From assembly GCA_947624675.1 (NCBI GenBank), contig CANQLI010000003.1, positions 124,001-188,000 of the forward strand: 64,000 nt of DNA. Reading direction: 5' to 3'. The position numbers and the translations under genes were made by a program. This stretch comes from an uncultured Clostridia bacterium (lineage in GTDB: Bacteria; Bacillota; Clostridia; Oscillospirales; Ruminococcaceae). Below are positions 36,208 through 45,379 of this stretch, in pieces. The notes below the pieces were generated by a model. It saw only the letters and a list, made by a program, of their open reading frames with translations, ran no database searches and was not told the DNA's origin. Each line of letters opens with the position of its first letter. The first letter of the stretch is position 1.

Positions 36208-36447
36208 ATGAAAATGAAAGAATATATAGCTTATACAAATGATATTGTGATAAGCGATGCAAACTCTATGTCTATCGAGAATTTTAAGGCAATAACCGAA
36301 TGCAGCGATGTGCTTGTCAGCGTAAAAGCAAAAAGCTATCTTATAAGCGTATGGGGAAGCGGGCTGTCTGTTGAATATTATTCAGGTAAAAACATATATA
36401 TTGTAGGCTGTTTTGAAAAAATAGAGTTTATCAAGGCAAAGGGGTAA
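36208..36447 (+). CDS. yqfC: YqfC/YabP family sporulation protein
   Basis: A 79-residue beta-rich protein with the YabP/YqfC pattern: DIVISDANSMSIENFKAI, then LISVWGSGLSVEYYSGKNIYIVG. It is directly followed by yqfD, as in Bacillus and Clostridium. It is produced in the mother cell under SigE; a role in the spore envelope is inferred from homologues. ATG 36208 follows AAAGGGTG. Confidence 0.85.
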   Translation: MKMKEYIAYTNDIVISDANSMSIENFKAITECSDVLVSVKAKSYLISVWGSGLSVEYYSGKNIYIVGCFEKIEFIKAKG

Positions 36448-36449
36448 AT

Positions 36450-37631
36450 ATGTTTTTTAAAAGAATAATAGGAACAGTTACTGTAACTGTATCTTCAGCA
36501 GATCCTATAAAGCTTATAAATGAGATATTAAAAAGAAATATTACCGTTTTATCAATCAACTCACAAGTTTACAGCGTTACGGTAAAGGTCTTTTTCTCAG
36601 ATTATTTCAAGCTTAAAAAAATCGTCAGGAACCGTGAGGAAAAAATAGAAAAGATCACCTCCGAAAGTGGAGCGGTTTCTCTTTTTTACAGATATAGATT
36701 GCGGTATGGGATAGCTATCGGCGGTCTTATTTCAGTGCTTTTATGTATTTATCTTTCTAATATACTTCTTGAGGTGCGCATTTACGGTGCGAACGATCAG
36801 GCAAAGGCTCAGATATTAAGCGTTTTAAGGGCAGACGATGTGACGATAGGTTCGTTCTTGCCCGCCGTTGACATATTTGCGCTGGAATGTGACATCGTAG
36901 ATAATTCAAGCCTCGTATCGCTTGCCGATACGAGAACTGAGGGCAGCGTGTTATGTATAGATGTAAAAATGACCGACCAAAAGCCTCAAATAGAAAAAAG
37001 CCGTCTGAGTGCGGATATTGTAGCTGACCGTGACGCGGTGATAACAAAGCTTGAGGTCTATTCGGGACAATCGGTCAGAGGAGTAGGCGAAGAGGTGAAA
37101 AAAGGAGATAAGATTGTATCTGGCGAAATAACGCTAAGGGGAAAAAGACTTCAGATAGAAGAAAAAGCTTATGCGTATTCCACCGGTCACATTTACGGCG
37201 ATTATGATGAACAGGTGTCATTCTTCGTGCCGTTTAAGGACAGTGAACTTACAGTCAATAAGGATGTCTTTTCAAAAACATATCTTCAGTTTTTTTCGGC
37301 ACAGATACCTGTAAATCCGTTTTCCGACGGGGACGGATTAAAAGAAAACGAGGAAATAAGCTATTTCGATTTTTTGGGAATAAGACTTCCTGTGGGTATT
37401 GCAAAGAAAACATATGATGAGTATTATTATAAGCCGATAAAGCGAAGTGAAAAACAAGCGACTGAGCTTGCTTACGAAAGAATAAAAAGATATGAAAAAA
37501 ATCTTTTGTCGGATAAAAAAATACTAAGCAAAAGCGAAAGCGTGTCCAAAACAAAGAATGGAATAACTATAAAAGTAAATTACAGACTTAACGGCGAAAT
37601 AGGAAAAATTACCGAAATATTGAAAAAATAG
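36450..37631 (+). CDS. yqfD: Sporulation protein YqfD
   Basis: A 393-residue protein. The N-terminal cytoplasmic part has ferredoxin-like repeats (VTVTVSSADPIKLINEILKR), a transmembrane segment near residue 95 (YGIAIGGLISVLLCIYLSNI), and an outside beta-rich C-terminal region with GQSVRGVGEEVKKGDKIVSG, resembling the YqfD_ SPOR family. It is expressed under SigE in Bacillus. It starts two bases after yqfC, so the two are cotranscribed. Confidence 0.88.
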   Translation: MFFKRIIGTVTVTVSSADPIKLINEILKRNITVLSINSQVYSVTVKVFFSDYFKLKKIVRNREEKIEKITSESGAVSLFYRYRLRYGIAIGGLISVLLCIYLSNILLEVRIYGANDQAKAQILSVLRADDVTIGSFLPAVDIFALECDIVDNSSLVSLADTRTEGSVLCIDVKMTDQKPQIEKSRLSADIVADRDAVITKLEVYSGQSVRGVGEEVKKGDKIVSGEITLRGKRLQIEEKAYAYSTGHIYGDYDEQVSFFVPFKDSELTVNKDVFSKTYLQFFSAQIPVNPFSDGDGLKENEEISYFDFLGIRLPVGIAKKTYDEYYYKPIKRSEKQATELAYERIKRYEKNLLSDKKILSKSESVSKTKNGITIKVNYRLNGEIGKITEILKK

Positions 37632-37662
37632 TAAAAAATCACTTTATTTTATAAAAGTAATG

Positions 37663-37671
37663 TGATATAAT
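37663..37671 (+). promoter_or_regulatory. Extended -10 promoter of phoH
   Basis: TGA-TATAAT (37663-37671), with a weak -35 (TTTATT). It would allow phoH-ybeY-era expression independent of the sporulation pair upstream. Confidence 0.5.
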
Positions 37672-37731
37672 TATTTTGTGATATTATGACAGTATACATA
37701 ACAGAGAGCGTAATTATAAAAGGAAGTTATT

Positions 37732-38703
37732 ATGATAGAAAAAGTAATTGAAACACAAAATATGGATATGATCTTAAACATTTTCGGCAACTTTGATGAA
37801 AATGTCAACCTAATACAAAAGGAGTACAATGTAGTTGTACTTACTCGCGGGACGGACATTAAGATAACGGGCGATGAGGAAAATGTTTTTAAAGCAAGTG
37901 AGGCTATAAAGTCTTTGATGCTCATATGTGAAAAAGGCGGGTCTGTAAATGAACAGAGCATTAGGTATGTTTTTTCTCTTGTGAAGGAGGGTACACAAAG
38001 AGAGCTTGAAAACCTGTCCGATGACGGTATTTGTGTGACAACAAGCGGAAAAATAGTACGGCCTAAAACAATAGGTCAGAAAAAGTATGTTGACGAAATC
38101 AAGAAAAACACCATTGTTCTGGGCGTGGGTCCTGCCGGAACAGGAAAGACATATCTAGCTGTGGCGATGGCTGTAAAGGCTTTCAGAGCTCATGAGGTAA
38201 ACAGGATAATTTTGACACGCCCTGCTGTCGAAGCCGGGGAAAAGCTCGGATTTCTTCCAGGAGACCTCCAAAATAAGGTCGATCCTTATCTTAGACCGCT
38301 GTATGATGCGCTGTTTGAAATGCTCGGAGCGGACGCGTTCGTAAGACAGCAGGAGAGAGGAATGATAGAGGTCGCACCTCTCGCTTATATGAGAGGAAGA
38401 ACACTTGACGACGCCTTTATAATTCTTGATGAGGCTCAGAACACCACACCTGAGCAGATGAAGATGTTTTTAACAAGACTCGGTTTTAATTCCAAAATCG
38501 TCATCACCGGAGATATAACTCAGATAGACCTTCCTGATACCAAGAAATCAGGACTTGTACAAGCTATGAAGGTCTTAAAGGGAATAGATGACATCTATAT
38601 CAACAGATTTACTGAAAAGGATGTTGTAAGACATAAGCTTGTTCAGGACATAATCAAAGCTTATGAAAGATATTCTAACGATAGAAAGGGAACAAGATTA
38701 TGA
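37732..38703 (+). CDS. phoH: PhoH family ATPase (PhoL/YbeZ type)
   Basis: A 323-residue PhoH/YbeZ-like ATPase. An N-terminal RNA-binding-like region is followed by the Walker A motif GPAGTGKTYLAVA, the helicase-like RPAVEAGEKLGFLPGDL, and Walker B IILDEAQNTTPEQMKMFLTRLG. It works with YbeY in rRNA maturation in other bacteria. The stop overlaps the start of ybeY (ATGA), a conserved arrangement. Confidence 0.93.
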   Translation: MIEKVIETQNMDMILNIFGNFDENVNLIQKEYNVVVLTRGTDIKITGDEENVFKASEAIKSLMLICEKGGSVNEQSIRYVFSLVKEGTQRELENLSDDGICVTTSGKIVRPKTIGQKKYVDEIKKNTIVLGVGPAGTGKTYLAVAMAVKAFRAHEVNRIILTRPAVEAGEKLGFLPGDLQNKVDPYLRPLYDALFEMLGADAFVRQQERGMIEVAPLAYMRGRTLDDAFIILDEAQNTTPEQMKMFLTRLGFNSKIVITGDITQIDLPDTKKSGLVQAMKVLKGIDDIYINRFTEKDVVRHKLVQDIIKAYERYSNDRKGTRL

Positions 38704-39194
38704 GCAAGGCAAAGGTTTTAATCCACAACAATCAAAAGGATATTAAGGTCCCGGTAGGTATAAGGCTTCTTATAAGAAGAAGCTGTACGGCAGTATTGAC
38801 TTATGAGAACTTTCCGTCTAACGCAGAGGTTTCCGTTTCCTTTGTAAATGATAAACAGATACACGAGCTTAATCTCAAGTACAGAAATATGGACAAGCCG
38901 ACAGATGTTTTGTCTTTTCCGCTCGGAGACGGAAAGAACTATGATAAAAATCCGGAAACGGGTGACTGTTTATTGGGCGATATAGTTATTTCACTTGAAA
39001 CCGCCGAGCGTCAGGCCCTTATCTACAACCACTCGCTTGAGAGGGAGATAGGCTTTTTGACGGTACATTCTATGTTCCATTTACTTGGCTACGACCACGA
39101 AACAAGCAATATGGCGGCGCTTATAATGCGCGAGAAGGAAGAAGCCGTATTAAGCGAGCTTGGAATATCAAGAAATACAACATTTGTAGAATAA
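38700..39194 (+). CDS. ybeY: Endoribonuclease YbeY (rRNA maturation factor)
   Basis: A 164-residue single-strand endoribonuclease with the zinc motif HSMFHLLGYDHE (HxxxHxxxxxH) and TDVLSFPL upstream. It acts in 16S rRNA 3' end maturation and ribosome quality control. It is coupled to phoH and followed by era after 10 bases. Confidence 0.95.
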   Translation: MSKAKVLIHNNQKDIKVPVGIRLLIRRSCTAVLTYENFPSNAEVSVSFVNDKQIHELNLKYRNMDKPTDVLSFPLGDGKNYDKNPETGDCLLGDIVISLETAERQALIYNHSLEREIGFLTVHSMFHLLGYDHETSNMAALIMREKEEAVLSELGISRNTTFVE

Positions 39195-39204
39195 AGAGGT
39201 TTTT

Positions 39205-40107
39205 ATGTCACAAAAAAGCGCTTTTGTTACAATAATAGGAAGACCTAATACCGGAAAATCATCTCTTTTAAACGCTTTGGTCGGAGAGAGGATAGCTGCT
39301 GTAAGTAAAAAGCCGCAGACTACAAGAACAAAGATAACAGGTGTATTGACTAAAGGCGATACTCAGATCGTGTTTATAGATACACCCGGTATGCACAGGG
39401 CAAAAACTAAACTTTCCGAGCATATGGTGAATGCAATAAACGACGGTATGAGCGGCGCCGATATAATTGTATTTATGGCGGATATAACAAAACCTGTGAA
39501 CGATAATGAGAGAGAACTTCTTAACTCCATAAAGTCAAAGTCCTGTAAGGTTTTACTTTGTTTAAATAAAATAGACCTGGTCGACAAGAATACTATTGCT
39601 AAACGCTTAGTTGAATACTCGTCTGTTTATGACTTTACAGAGGTTATTCCGCTAAGTGTTATTGACGGTGACGGAATAGATATAGTTATGGATTTTTTGA
39701 TAAAAAATGCAAAGGACGGACCTCATTACTTTCCGGACGACGCAATCACAGACCAGCCGGAAAAGGCGCTTATTGCTGAAAAAATACGAGAAAAAGCGCT
39801 TCTTTGTTTAGACGATGAGATTCCTCACGGAATAGCGGTAGGCATCGAAGCTGTTGGTGAACACGATAACCGACTAGGAGAGGCTGTTATGGATATAGAT
39901 GCCGTTATATACTGCGAAAAGGATTCACATAAGGGTATAATTATCGGTAAACAGGGCAGTATGCTTAAAAGAATAGGACAGGCTGCCAGAGAGGACCTTG
40001 AAGAATTCTTTCGAATAAAGGTGAACCTTAAATGCTGGGTAAAGGTCAAGGAGGACTGGAGAAATAAGGAAGGTCTTATTAAAAATTTCGGTCTTAGCTC
40101 TAAATAA
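39205..40107 (+). CDS. era: GTPase Era
   Basis: A 300-residue GTPase that binds the 3' end of 16S rRNA during small-subunit assembly. G1 is GRPNTGKSSL (with Thr in place of the more common Val), G3 DTPGMHR, G4 NKID, and the C-terminal KH domain has VYCEKDSHKGIIIGKQGSMLKRIG-type residues (YCEKDSHKGIIIGKQGSM). ATG 39205 follows AAAGAGG. Confidence 0.95.
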   Translation: MSQKSAFVTIIGRPNTGKSSLLNALVGERIAAVSKKPQTTRTKITGVLTKGDTQIVFIDTPGMHRAKTKLSEHMVNAINDGMSGADIIVFMADITKPVNDNERELLNSIKSKSCKVLLCLNKIDLVDKNTIAKRLVEYSSVYDFTEVIPLSVIDGDGIDIVMDFLIKNAKDGPHYFPDDAITDQPEKALIAEKIREKALLCLDDEIPHGIAVGIEAVGEHDNRLGEAVMDIDAVIYCEKDSHKGIIIGKQGSMLKRIGQAAREDLEEFFRIKVNLKCWVKVKEDWRNKEGLIKNFGLSSK

Positions 40108-40164
40108 ATTTTTCCACTTATAAAAGCGGGTATAGCCTCAAAAAATATTTTTGAGGTGATTAGT

Positions 40165-40275
40165 ATGAACAGCTGGCAGATTTTTTATAAAACCGGAAAA
40201 ATAGCCGATTACTTAAACTATTGTAAGGAACGAGACAGCACGGAAGGAGAAGCAAAGGATGCTGATAACGACTGA
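40165..40275 (+). CDS. yqzL: YqzL-like small protein between era and recO
   Basis: A 36-codon gene behind TTGAGGTGAT (ATG 40165). It begins MNSWQIFYKTGKIADYLNY, which fits the short YqzL family (W-x-x-F-x-x-T-G-x-I-x-x-Y-L), followed by an acidic tail. B. subtilis yqzL also lies between era and recO, so position and sequence agree. It overlaps the recO start by 17 bases. Function is unknown. Confidence 0.75.
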   Translation: MNSWQIFYKTGKIADYLNYCKERDSTEGEAKDADND

Positions 40276-41005
40276 CGGCGTTGTTTTAAAAGAGCGTGCA
40301 CAGGGTGAAAATGACAAGTTTATTGATGTACTTACCTCTGATATGGGAGTTATCTCAATTTGTGCAAAAGGAGCAAGAAAATTAAATTCAAAAAACGCCG
40401 GATCGACACAGCTTTTTTCATATTCAAAGCTTTGCTTCAATCAGCGTTCCGACAAATACTACCTTAACTCGAGTGAGATCATCTCCAGCTTTTTTAATAT
40501 AAGCAAAGATTTAAACAAGCTTGCGTTGGCATCGTATTTTTCCGAGCTTCTTAGATATTGTGTCCCGTCGGATACACCGTCACAAAGTATTTTAAAGCTC
40601 TTTTTAAACACAATGTATTTCCTTGATAATTCAAAGCGTAGCTGCGGATTTTTAAAATCGCTTTTTGAGTTTCGGCTTATGTGCGAGATAGGTCTTATGC
40701 CCAGGCTTATAGGTTGCTGCGAGTGTTATGAATACCGTTCAAACTCAATGTTTTTTGATATTATAAACGGAAGACTTTTCTGTGATAAATGTTTTTCCGG
40801 CGAGCCGGACTATAATACGGTGATGATAACCGACAGCGAGCTTCATGTTTTAAGATATATTGCGCTGACTGAATTTGACAGGCTTTACAGTTTTAAGGTG
40901 ACGGAAAGCTTAGAGAAGTCTGTCGGTATAATTACGGAAAAGTATGTTCTGGCGCATTTTGACAGAAATTTTAACACCTTAAATTATTACAAGAGCTTAG
41001 TTTAA
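40259..41005 (+). CDS. recO: DNA repair protein RecO
   Basis: A 248-residue recombination mediator: an N-terminal OB fold (TDGVVLKERAQGENDKFIDVLT), a helical middle, and a zinc finger (CCECYEY...FCDKC). It helps load RecA on SSB-coated DNA. ATG 40259 follows AAGGAG, inside the yqzL frame. Confidence 0.92.
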   Translation: MLITTDGVVLKERAQGENDKFIDVLTSDMGVISICAKGARKLNSKNAGSTQLFSYSKLCFNQRSDKYYLNSSEIISSFFNISKDLNKLALASYFSELLRYCVPSDTPSQSILKLFLNTMYFLDNSKRSCGFLKSLFEFRLMCEIGLMPRLIGCCECYEYRSNSMFFDIINGRLFCDKCFSGEPDYNTVMITDSELHVLRYIALTEFDRLYSFKVTESLEKSVGIITEKYVLAHFDRNFNTLNYYKSLV

Positions 41006-41019
41006 CCGGGAGGAAAAAG

Positions 41020-43389
41020 GTGGATAATTATTTTGATAAAACACTTGAACTACATATGGTATTGGCGCTTCTTGAAAAAGAGTGTTCAAACTCGTATACA
41101 AAGGAGATGGCATTAAATTTATCTCCAAAGTATGATATTGATTATGTAAGGTCTGAGCTCTCTAAAACGAGCGAGGCTTTTTCTTTGTCTGTGAGATTCG
41201 GTACACCATATTTTACGGATGTCGTAAATATGGAGGAATCGGTAAACAGAGCTAAAAGCGGTGCAACTCTTTCTATGGAGGAGCTTCTTCTTATAAACAG
41301 GATACTTAAAAATTCCTGCGAGCTGATTAAATGGCGTAAAGAAGCTGATGAGGAAAGTTTATTGCTTGACTATCTTTTTCAGATGCTTTTTGACCTTTCT
41401 GACATTTCAAAAAAGATCTCAAGTTCAATTATTTCTGAAGATGAAATGGCTGACGACGCAAGCGATGAGCTTATGTCGATTAGGAGGAGCATAACTCGTC
41501 ACGGTGCAAAAATACGCGACGGGCTTGAAAAAATGATAAAAAGCAACGCCGTTTCTAAATATTTACAGGACAATATCGTTACGATTAGAGACGGAAGGTA
41601 TGTTCTGCCTGTAAAGACTGAGCAAAAGTCGAATGTCCCCGGACTTATTCATGCAACATCCGCTACCGGCTCTACTGTATTTGTCGAGCCAATGCAGATA
41701 GTTGAGGCAAACAACGAAATAGCCCTATTAAAGGGAAGAGAGCAGGATGAGATAAGAAGGATTTTAAAGGCGTTTTCTGATAGGATCGCAGAAAACAGCG
41801 AACAGATAAAATCAAGCTTTAAGGCGATAGTTGCGCTCAACTTGTATTTTGCCAAAGCAAACCTGGCTGCGAAAATGAATGCCTGCGCGCCTTGTGTAAC
41901 CGACGACGGAAAGCTTAAGTTAAAAAATGCAAGGCATCCTCTTATCGACAAGCATAAGGTCGTTCCTATAAATTTTTCACTTGGATTTGATTATAATACG
42001 CTTGTGATAACAGGTCCTAATACCGGAGGTAAGACGGTAATTCTAAAGACTGTCGGACTTATGGTACTTATGACAATGTGCGGTATGCTTATACCTGTTT
42101 CTGACGGAAGTATTGTCTCCATATATGAGAAGGTGCTTGTTGATATAGGAGATAATCAATCTATTGAACAGGATCTTTCTACATTTTCATCACATATAAG
42201 CAATGTAAACGGTATTGTTAAAACCGCTGATGAACGATCACTCGTTTTGCTTGACGAAGTAGGCTCGGGGACTGATCCTGTTGAGGGTGCCGCTCTTGCG
42301 GTAGCGATGGTTGAAAGGCTTAGAATAAACAATGTAAAAACTGTTGTCACAACTCATTTTCAGGAGCTGAAAATGTATGCCGTTGATACGGAATCGGTCG
42401 AAAATGCCTGCTGTGAGTTCGATGTAAAAACGCTTTCTCCGACCTACCGTCTTATAATAGGTTCTCCGGGAAAGTCAAATGCTTTTGAGATCTCGTCAAG
42501 ACTTGGTGTAGACGATGATATTATTACCTACGCTAAAGGCTTGTTGAATGAAGATTCGCGGCGTTTTGAAAATATTTTAGAACAGCTTGAATATGCTCGG
42601 CTTGAGGCTCAGAAGAAACTCGGTGAGGCAGAAAAACTAAAAAAAGAAACTGAATCGCTGAATCAGGATATAAAGCTTCAGAAAGAGCGTTTGGAAGCTC
42701 AAAAAGAGGAAATTCTTTCAAATGCAAGGCGAGAGGCAAACAACATAGTAAAGCTTGTAACGAGAGAATCCGATGCGATTATAGAAGAGCTTGATAAAGT
42801 AAGAAAGGAAAAGAATAAGGCACAGTTTGAGGAGAATCTGATTCGTGCAAAATCAAAGGCAAGAGCTTCTCTTAACAATATGTATAAAAATGCAAATCCT
42901 GTAAATGATGCTGAATCAGAGTCTAATCCTGACATAAAAAAAGGAGATACTGTTATAATTATTGATACAAATAAAAAGGGTGTTGTGTTGTCTGAACCTG
43001 ATACAAACGGAATGTGTATGGTTCAGGCTGGAATCATCAAAACTAAAATAAGCAGCTCTAAGCTCAGAGTTTTAAAAACAGAAAAAGTAACATTTAACAG
43101 CGGCAGCATTTCTAAAAAGGGGATAATAAGCCGTGCGGACAGAAAAGTTAAAATGGAGCTTGATATACGGGGTTACGCTGTTGATGACGGACTTTATGAA
43201 CTGGATTCATTCATTGACAATGCTGTTATGTCAGGTATAGGTGTAATTACCATAATTCACGGAAAGGGAACCGGCGCATTAAAAAATGCTGTGAGGGCGC
43301 ATTTAAAAAATCACAAGCAGATTAAATCCTTCCGCAGAGGTCTTTATGGAGAAGGCGAGGACGGTGTCACTGTCGCCGAGCTCAAATAA
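41020..43389 (+). CDS. mutS2: MutS2 (endonuclease MutS2/ribosome rescue factor RqcU)
   Basis: A 789-residue protein from GTG 41020 (GGGAGGA upstream). The core and ATPase domains carry ITGPNTGGKT and VLLDEVGSGTDPVEGAALA, with THFQELK. Unlike MutS it lacks the mismatch-binding domain and ends in a coiled coil, a KOW-like segment and a C-terminal Smr domain (LDIRGYAVDDGLYELDSFI, IIHGKGTGALKNAVR). It suppresses recombination and, in Bacillus, splits collided ribosomes. A terminator follows 30 bases later. Confidence 0.95.
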   Translation: MDNYFDKTLELHMVLALLEKECSNSYTKEMALNLSPKYDIDYVRSELSKTSEAFSLSVRFGTPYFTDVVNMEESVNRAKSGATLSMEELLLINRILKNSCELIKWRKEADEESLLLDYLFQMLFDLSDISKKISSSIISEDEMADDASDELMSIRRSITRHGAKIRDGLEKMIKSNAVSKYLQDNIVTIRDGRYVLPVKTEQKSNVPGLIHATSATGSTVFVEPMQIVEANNEIALLKGREQDEIRRILKAFSDRIAENSEQIKSSFKAIVALNLYFAKANLAAKMNACAPCVTDDGKLKLKNARHPLIDKHKVVPINFSLGFDYNTLVITGPNTGGKTVILKTVGLMVLMTMCGMLIPVSDGSIVSIYEKVLVDIGDNQSIEQDLSTFSSHISNVNGIVKTADERSLVLLDEVGSGTDPVEGAALAVAMVERLRINNVKTVVTTHFQELKMYAVDTESVENACCEFDVKTLSPTYRLIIGSPGKSNAFEISSRLGVDDDIITYAKGLLNEDSRRFENILEQLEYARLEAQKKLGEAEKLKKETESLNQDIKLQKERLEAQKEEILSNARREANNIVKLVTRESDAIIEELDKVRKEKNKAQFEENLIRAKSKARASLNNMYKNANPVNDAESESNPDIKKGDTVIIIDTNKKGVVLSEPDTNGMCMVQAGIIKTKISSSKLRVLKTEKVTFNSGSISKKGIISRADRKVKMELDIRGYAVDDGLYELDSFIDNAVMSGIGVITIIHGKGTGALKNAVRAHLKNHKQIKSFRRGLYGEGEDGVTVAELK

Positions 43390-43419
43390 ACCTGAAATTC
43401 AATATTGAGTTACTAATTT

Positions 43420-43446
43420 ACACGCCTTATAAGGGCGTGTTTTTTT
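43420..43446 (+). terminator. mutS2 terminator
   Basis: ACACGCC / GGCGTGT stem with a 7-nt loop and a seven-T tail. From here to 43563 I see no gene. Confidence 0.9.
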
Positions 43447-43563
43447 CAATCCCGCATATCTATTACAGCAAGTGTATATGCAATTTTATTACTTATAAAG
43501 AATAATATAATCTGTATAGATCAGTATGCTGAAGATTAAACATAAAAAATTTTCCAAAAGGGG

Positions 43564-43592
43564 TTGACAAAGTAAAAATGTAGTGTTATAAT
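43564..43592 (+). promoter_or_regulatory. cysK promoter (consensus)
   Basis: TTGACA (43564-43569), 17-bp spacer, TATAAT (43587-43592): a perfect vegetative consensus. Confidence 0.9.
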
Positions 43593-43619
43593 AATACCTA
43601 TAAAAAATGTAGGAATTAT
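43591..43619. promoter_or_regulatory. Palindromic operator overlapping the cysK -10
   Basis: ATAATACCTA, nine bases, TAGGAATTAT: a 10-bp inverted repeat with a single mismatch. It overlaps the last bases of the -10 and the predicted transcription start, an ideal repressor position. It resembles operators of Rrf2-family sulfur regulators (CymR/IscR type). An overlapping ACCTATA / TATAGGT hairpin (43596-43623) could also form in RNA. Confidence 0.65.
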
Positions 43620-43645
43620 AGGTTTAATGTTTGTGAGGTAATACT

Positions 43646-43678
43646 ATGAGAAAAATGCATTTGTTTAAGCGATGTTGA
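43646..43678 (+). CDS. Putative cysteine leader peptide of cysK
   Basis: A 10-codon frame, MRKMHLFKRC, with its own ribosome site (GAGG, 7 bases upstream) inside the cysK leader. The last codon before the stop is Cys (TGT). Ribosome stalling at Cys when charged Cys-tRNA is scarce could regulate cysK. A TA-rich 8-bp hairpin (43692-43715) follows, just before the cysK ribosome site. The function is inferred. Confidence 0.5.
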   Translation: MRKMHLFKRC

Positions 43679-43734
43679 AACATAGGTCATTATATTATTA
43701 AAAATCAAATAATATTTATAAGGAGAGAATCACT

Positions 43735-44664
43735 ATGAAAACATTTGAAAGAATAACAGACCTTATTGGCGGTACACCGCTGTTAAAGCTTAAAAACTAT
43801 TCTGAAAAAAGAAAGCTTCAAGCTGAAATATACGGAAAGCTGGAGTATTTTAATCCGGCGGGAAGCGTTAAGGACAGAATTGCAAAAGCGATGATAGACG
43901 ATGCCGAGGCAAAGGGCTTTTTAAAGCCTGATTCGGTAATAATTGAACCTACAAGCGGAAACACAGGAATAGGTCTTGCGGCAGTTGCCGCGTCAAGGGG
44001 ATACAAAATAATTCTTACTATGCCGGAGACTATGAGCATTGAGCGCCGCAATCTGTTAAAAGCCTACGGCGCAGAGCTTGTTTTAACTGAGGGCGCTAAG
44101 GGAATGAAGGGCGCTATTGAAAAAGCTCAGGAGCTTGCTGATGCGACTGAGAACAGCTTTATCCCAAGTCAGTTTACTAATCCGGCAAATCCTGCCGCTC
44201 ATCTCAGTACGACCGGACCCGAAATATGGGAGGATACTGACGGTAAGGTCGACATATTTGTAGCAGGCGTAGGCACAGGCGGAACCGTTTCGGGAGTAGG
44301 CGAGTATCTCAAGAGTAAAAATCCTAATGTAAAAGTAGTTGCTGTTGAGCCTGCCGGTTCGCCGGTACTTTCAAAGGGAACTTCCGGACCGCATAAAATA
44401 CAGGGCATCGGAGCAGGCTTTGTTCCCGAAACACTGAATACGAAAATATATGACGAAATAATTGCCGTTGAAAATGAGGATGCCTTTGAAACAGGTCGTA
44501 CTCTTGCAAGAAACGAAGGACTTCTTGTGGGAATTTCTTCCGGTGCGGCAGTCTGGGCGGCTACCGAGCTTGCAAAGCGACCCGAAAACAAGGGAAAGGT
44601 TATTGTAGCATTACTTCCTGATACGGGTGAGCGTTATTTATCAACGCCAATGTTTTCGGAATAA
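43735..44664 (+). CDS. cysK: Cysteine synthase A (O-acetylserine sulfhydrylase)
   Basis: A 309-residue PLP enzyme making cysteine from O-acetylserine and sulfide. [14 protein letters not shown] carries the PLP lysine, [12 protein letters not shown] is the substrate loop, and [15 protein letters not shown] binds the PLP phosphate. ATG 43735 follows AAGGAG. It has its own promoter, operator and leader peptide and is followed by a distinct unit. Confidence 0.96.
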   Translation: MKTFERITDLIGGTPLLKLKNYSEKRKLQAEIYGKLEYFNPAGSVKDRIAKAMIDDAEAKGFLKPDSVIIEPTSGNTGIGLAAVAASRGYKIILTMPETMSIERRNLLKAYGAELVLTEGAKGMKGAIEKAQELADATENSFIPSQFTNPANPAAHLSTTGPEIWEDTDGKVDIFVAGVGTGGTVSGVGEYLKSKNPNVKVVAVEPAGSPVLSKGTSGPHKIQGIGAGFVPETLNTKIYDEIIAVENEDAFETGRTLARNEGLLVGISSGAAVWAATELAKRPENKGKVIVALLPDTGERYLSTPMFSE

Positions 44665-44737
44665 AGACAAGATGTTAAAGTGTTGTGTAAAAATACTTAA
44701 GTGACTTTTGCCTGAATAGCTATTTCATTTAAACATT

Positions 44738-44773
44738 ATCGCCGCTGTGTGCATATAATACAGCGGTGATTTT
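44738..44773 (+). terminator. Hairpin between cysK and amidase gene
   Basis: ATCGCCGCTGT / ACAGCGGTGAT (10 of 11 pairs) then TTTT. It overlaps the GGTGAT ribosome site of the next gene, so it can be read as the cysK terminator or as an initiation control hairpin. Confidence 0.5.
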
Positions 44774-45259
44774 ATGTCAATAGTTAAATATAACAGGCTT
44801 GCAGCCGTTGAATATGCGATTCGTTGGGCGCTTAAAAGAAATCCCGTTTTTTATGATTTTGAATATATAGGAGGCGACTGTACAAACTTTGTGTCACAAT
44901 GTATTTTTGCGGGTTGTAAAATTATGAATTACACCAAGGACACGGGTTGGTATTACACCGGCATTTCAAACAGAGCCGCTGCATGGACTGGAGTTGATTA
45001 CCTTTATCGCTTCTTGATTTCAAATAAAGGTGTTGGACCTATCGGAGAAATATCTGATTTACAGAATTCTCAGCCGGGAGATGTTATTCAGCTATCTAAT
45101 GGGGATTATTTCCATCACAGCTGTATTATTACCGGATACAGAGGATCGGAGCCGTATGTATGCGCTCATACTTATGATGTTTTAAACAAACCGCTTTTTG
45201 ATTATGTTTTTGATAAGATGAGGGTAATTCATATTATAGGCGCTAACAACTCATATTAA
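44774..45259 (+). CDS. Putative amidase-domain (Amidase_6, NlpC-like) protein
   Basis: A 161-residue protein matching the Amidase_6 domain: YNRLAAVEYAIRWAL, GGDCTNFVSQC (putative catalytic Cys), GWYYTGISNRAAAWTGVDYLYRFL, QPGDVIQL and a later HHSCIITGY with the candidate His. These motifs recall papain-like cell-wall peptidases. There is no signal peptide, so it may act inside, for example on spore or cell-wall peptides. A terminator follows. Confidence 0.8.
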   Translation: MSIVKYNRLAAVEYAIRWALKRNPVFYDFEYIGGDCTNFVSQCIFAGCKIMNYTKDTGWYYTGISNRAAAWTGVDYLYRFLISNKGVGPIGEISDLQNSQPGDVIQLSNGDYFHHSCIITGYRGSEPYVCAHTYDVLNKPLFDYVFDKMRVIHIIGANNSY

Positions 45260-45275
45260 AGCTAATTTTGTATAC

Positions 45276-45303
45276 GCTCTGCATTTTTTTGCAGAGCTTT
45301 TTT
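45276..45303 (+). terminator. Intrinsic terminator
   Basis: GCTCTGC / GCAGAGC with an ATTTTTTT loop and a six-T tail. Confidence 0.88.
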
Positions 45304-45379
45304 ATACTCTGAATTTTTGACAATACAAATCACAAAGTCGTCAATTTCAACATAAAATGAAAAGGTAGAAAAAATAATG

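Noticed and set aside
43692..43715. AT-only hairpin before cysK as an intrinsic terminator
   Set aside because: The stem has no GC pairs and no T tract; it may only affect initiation or leader folding.
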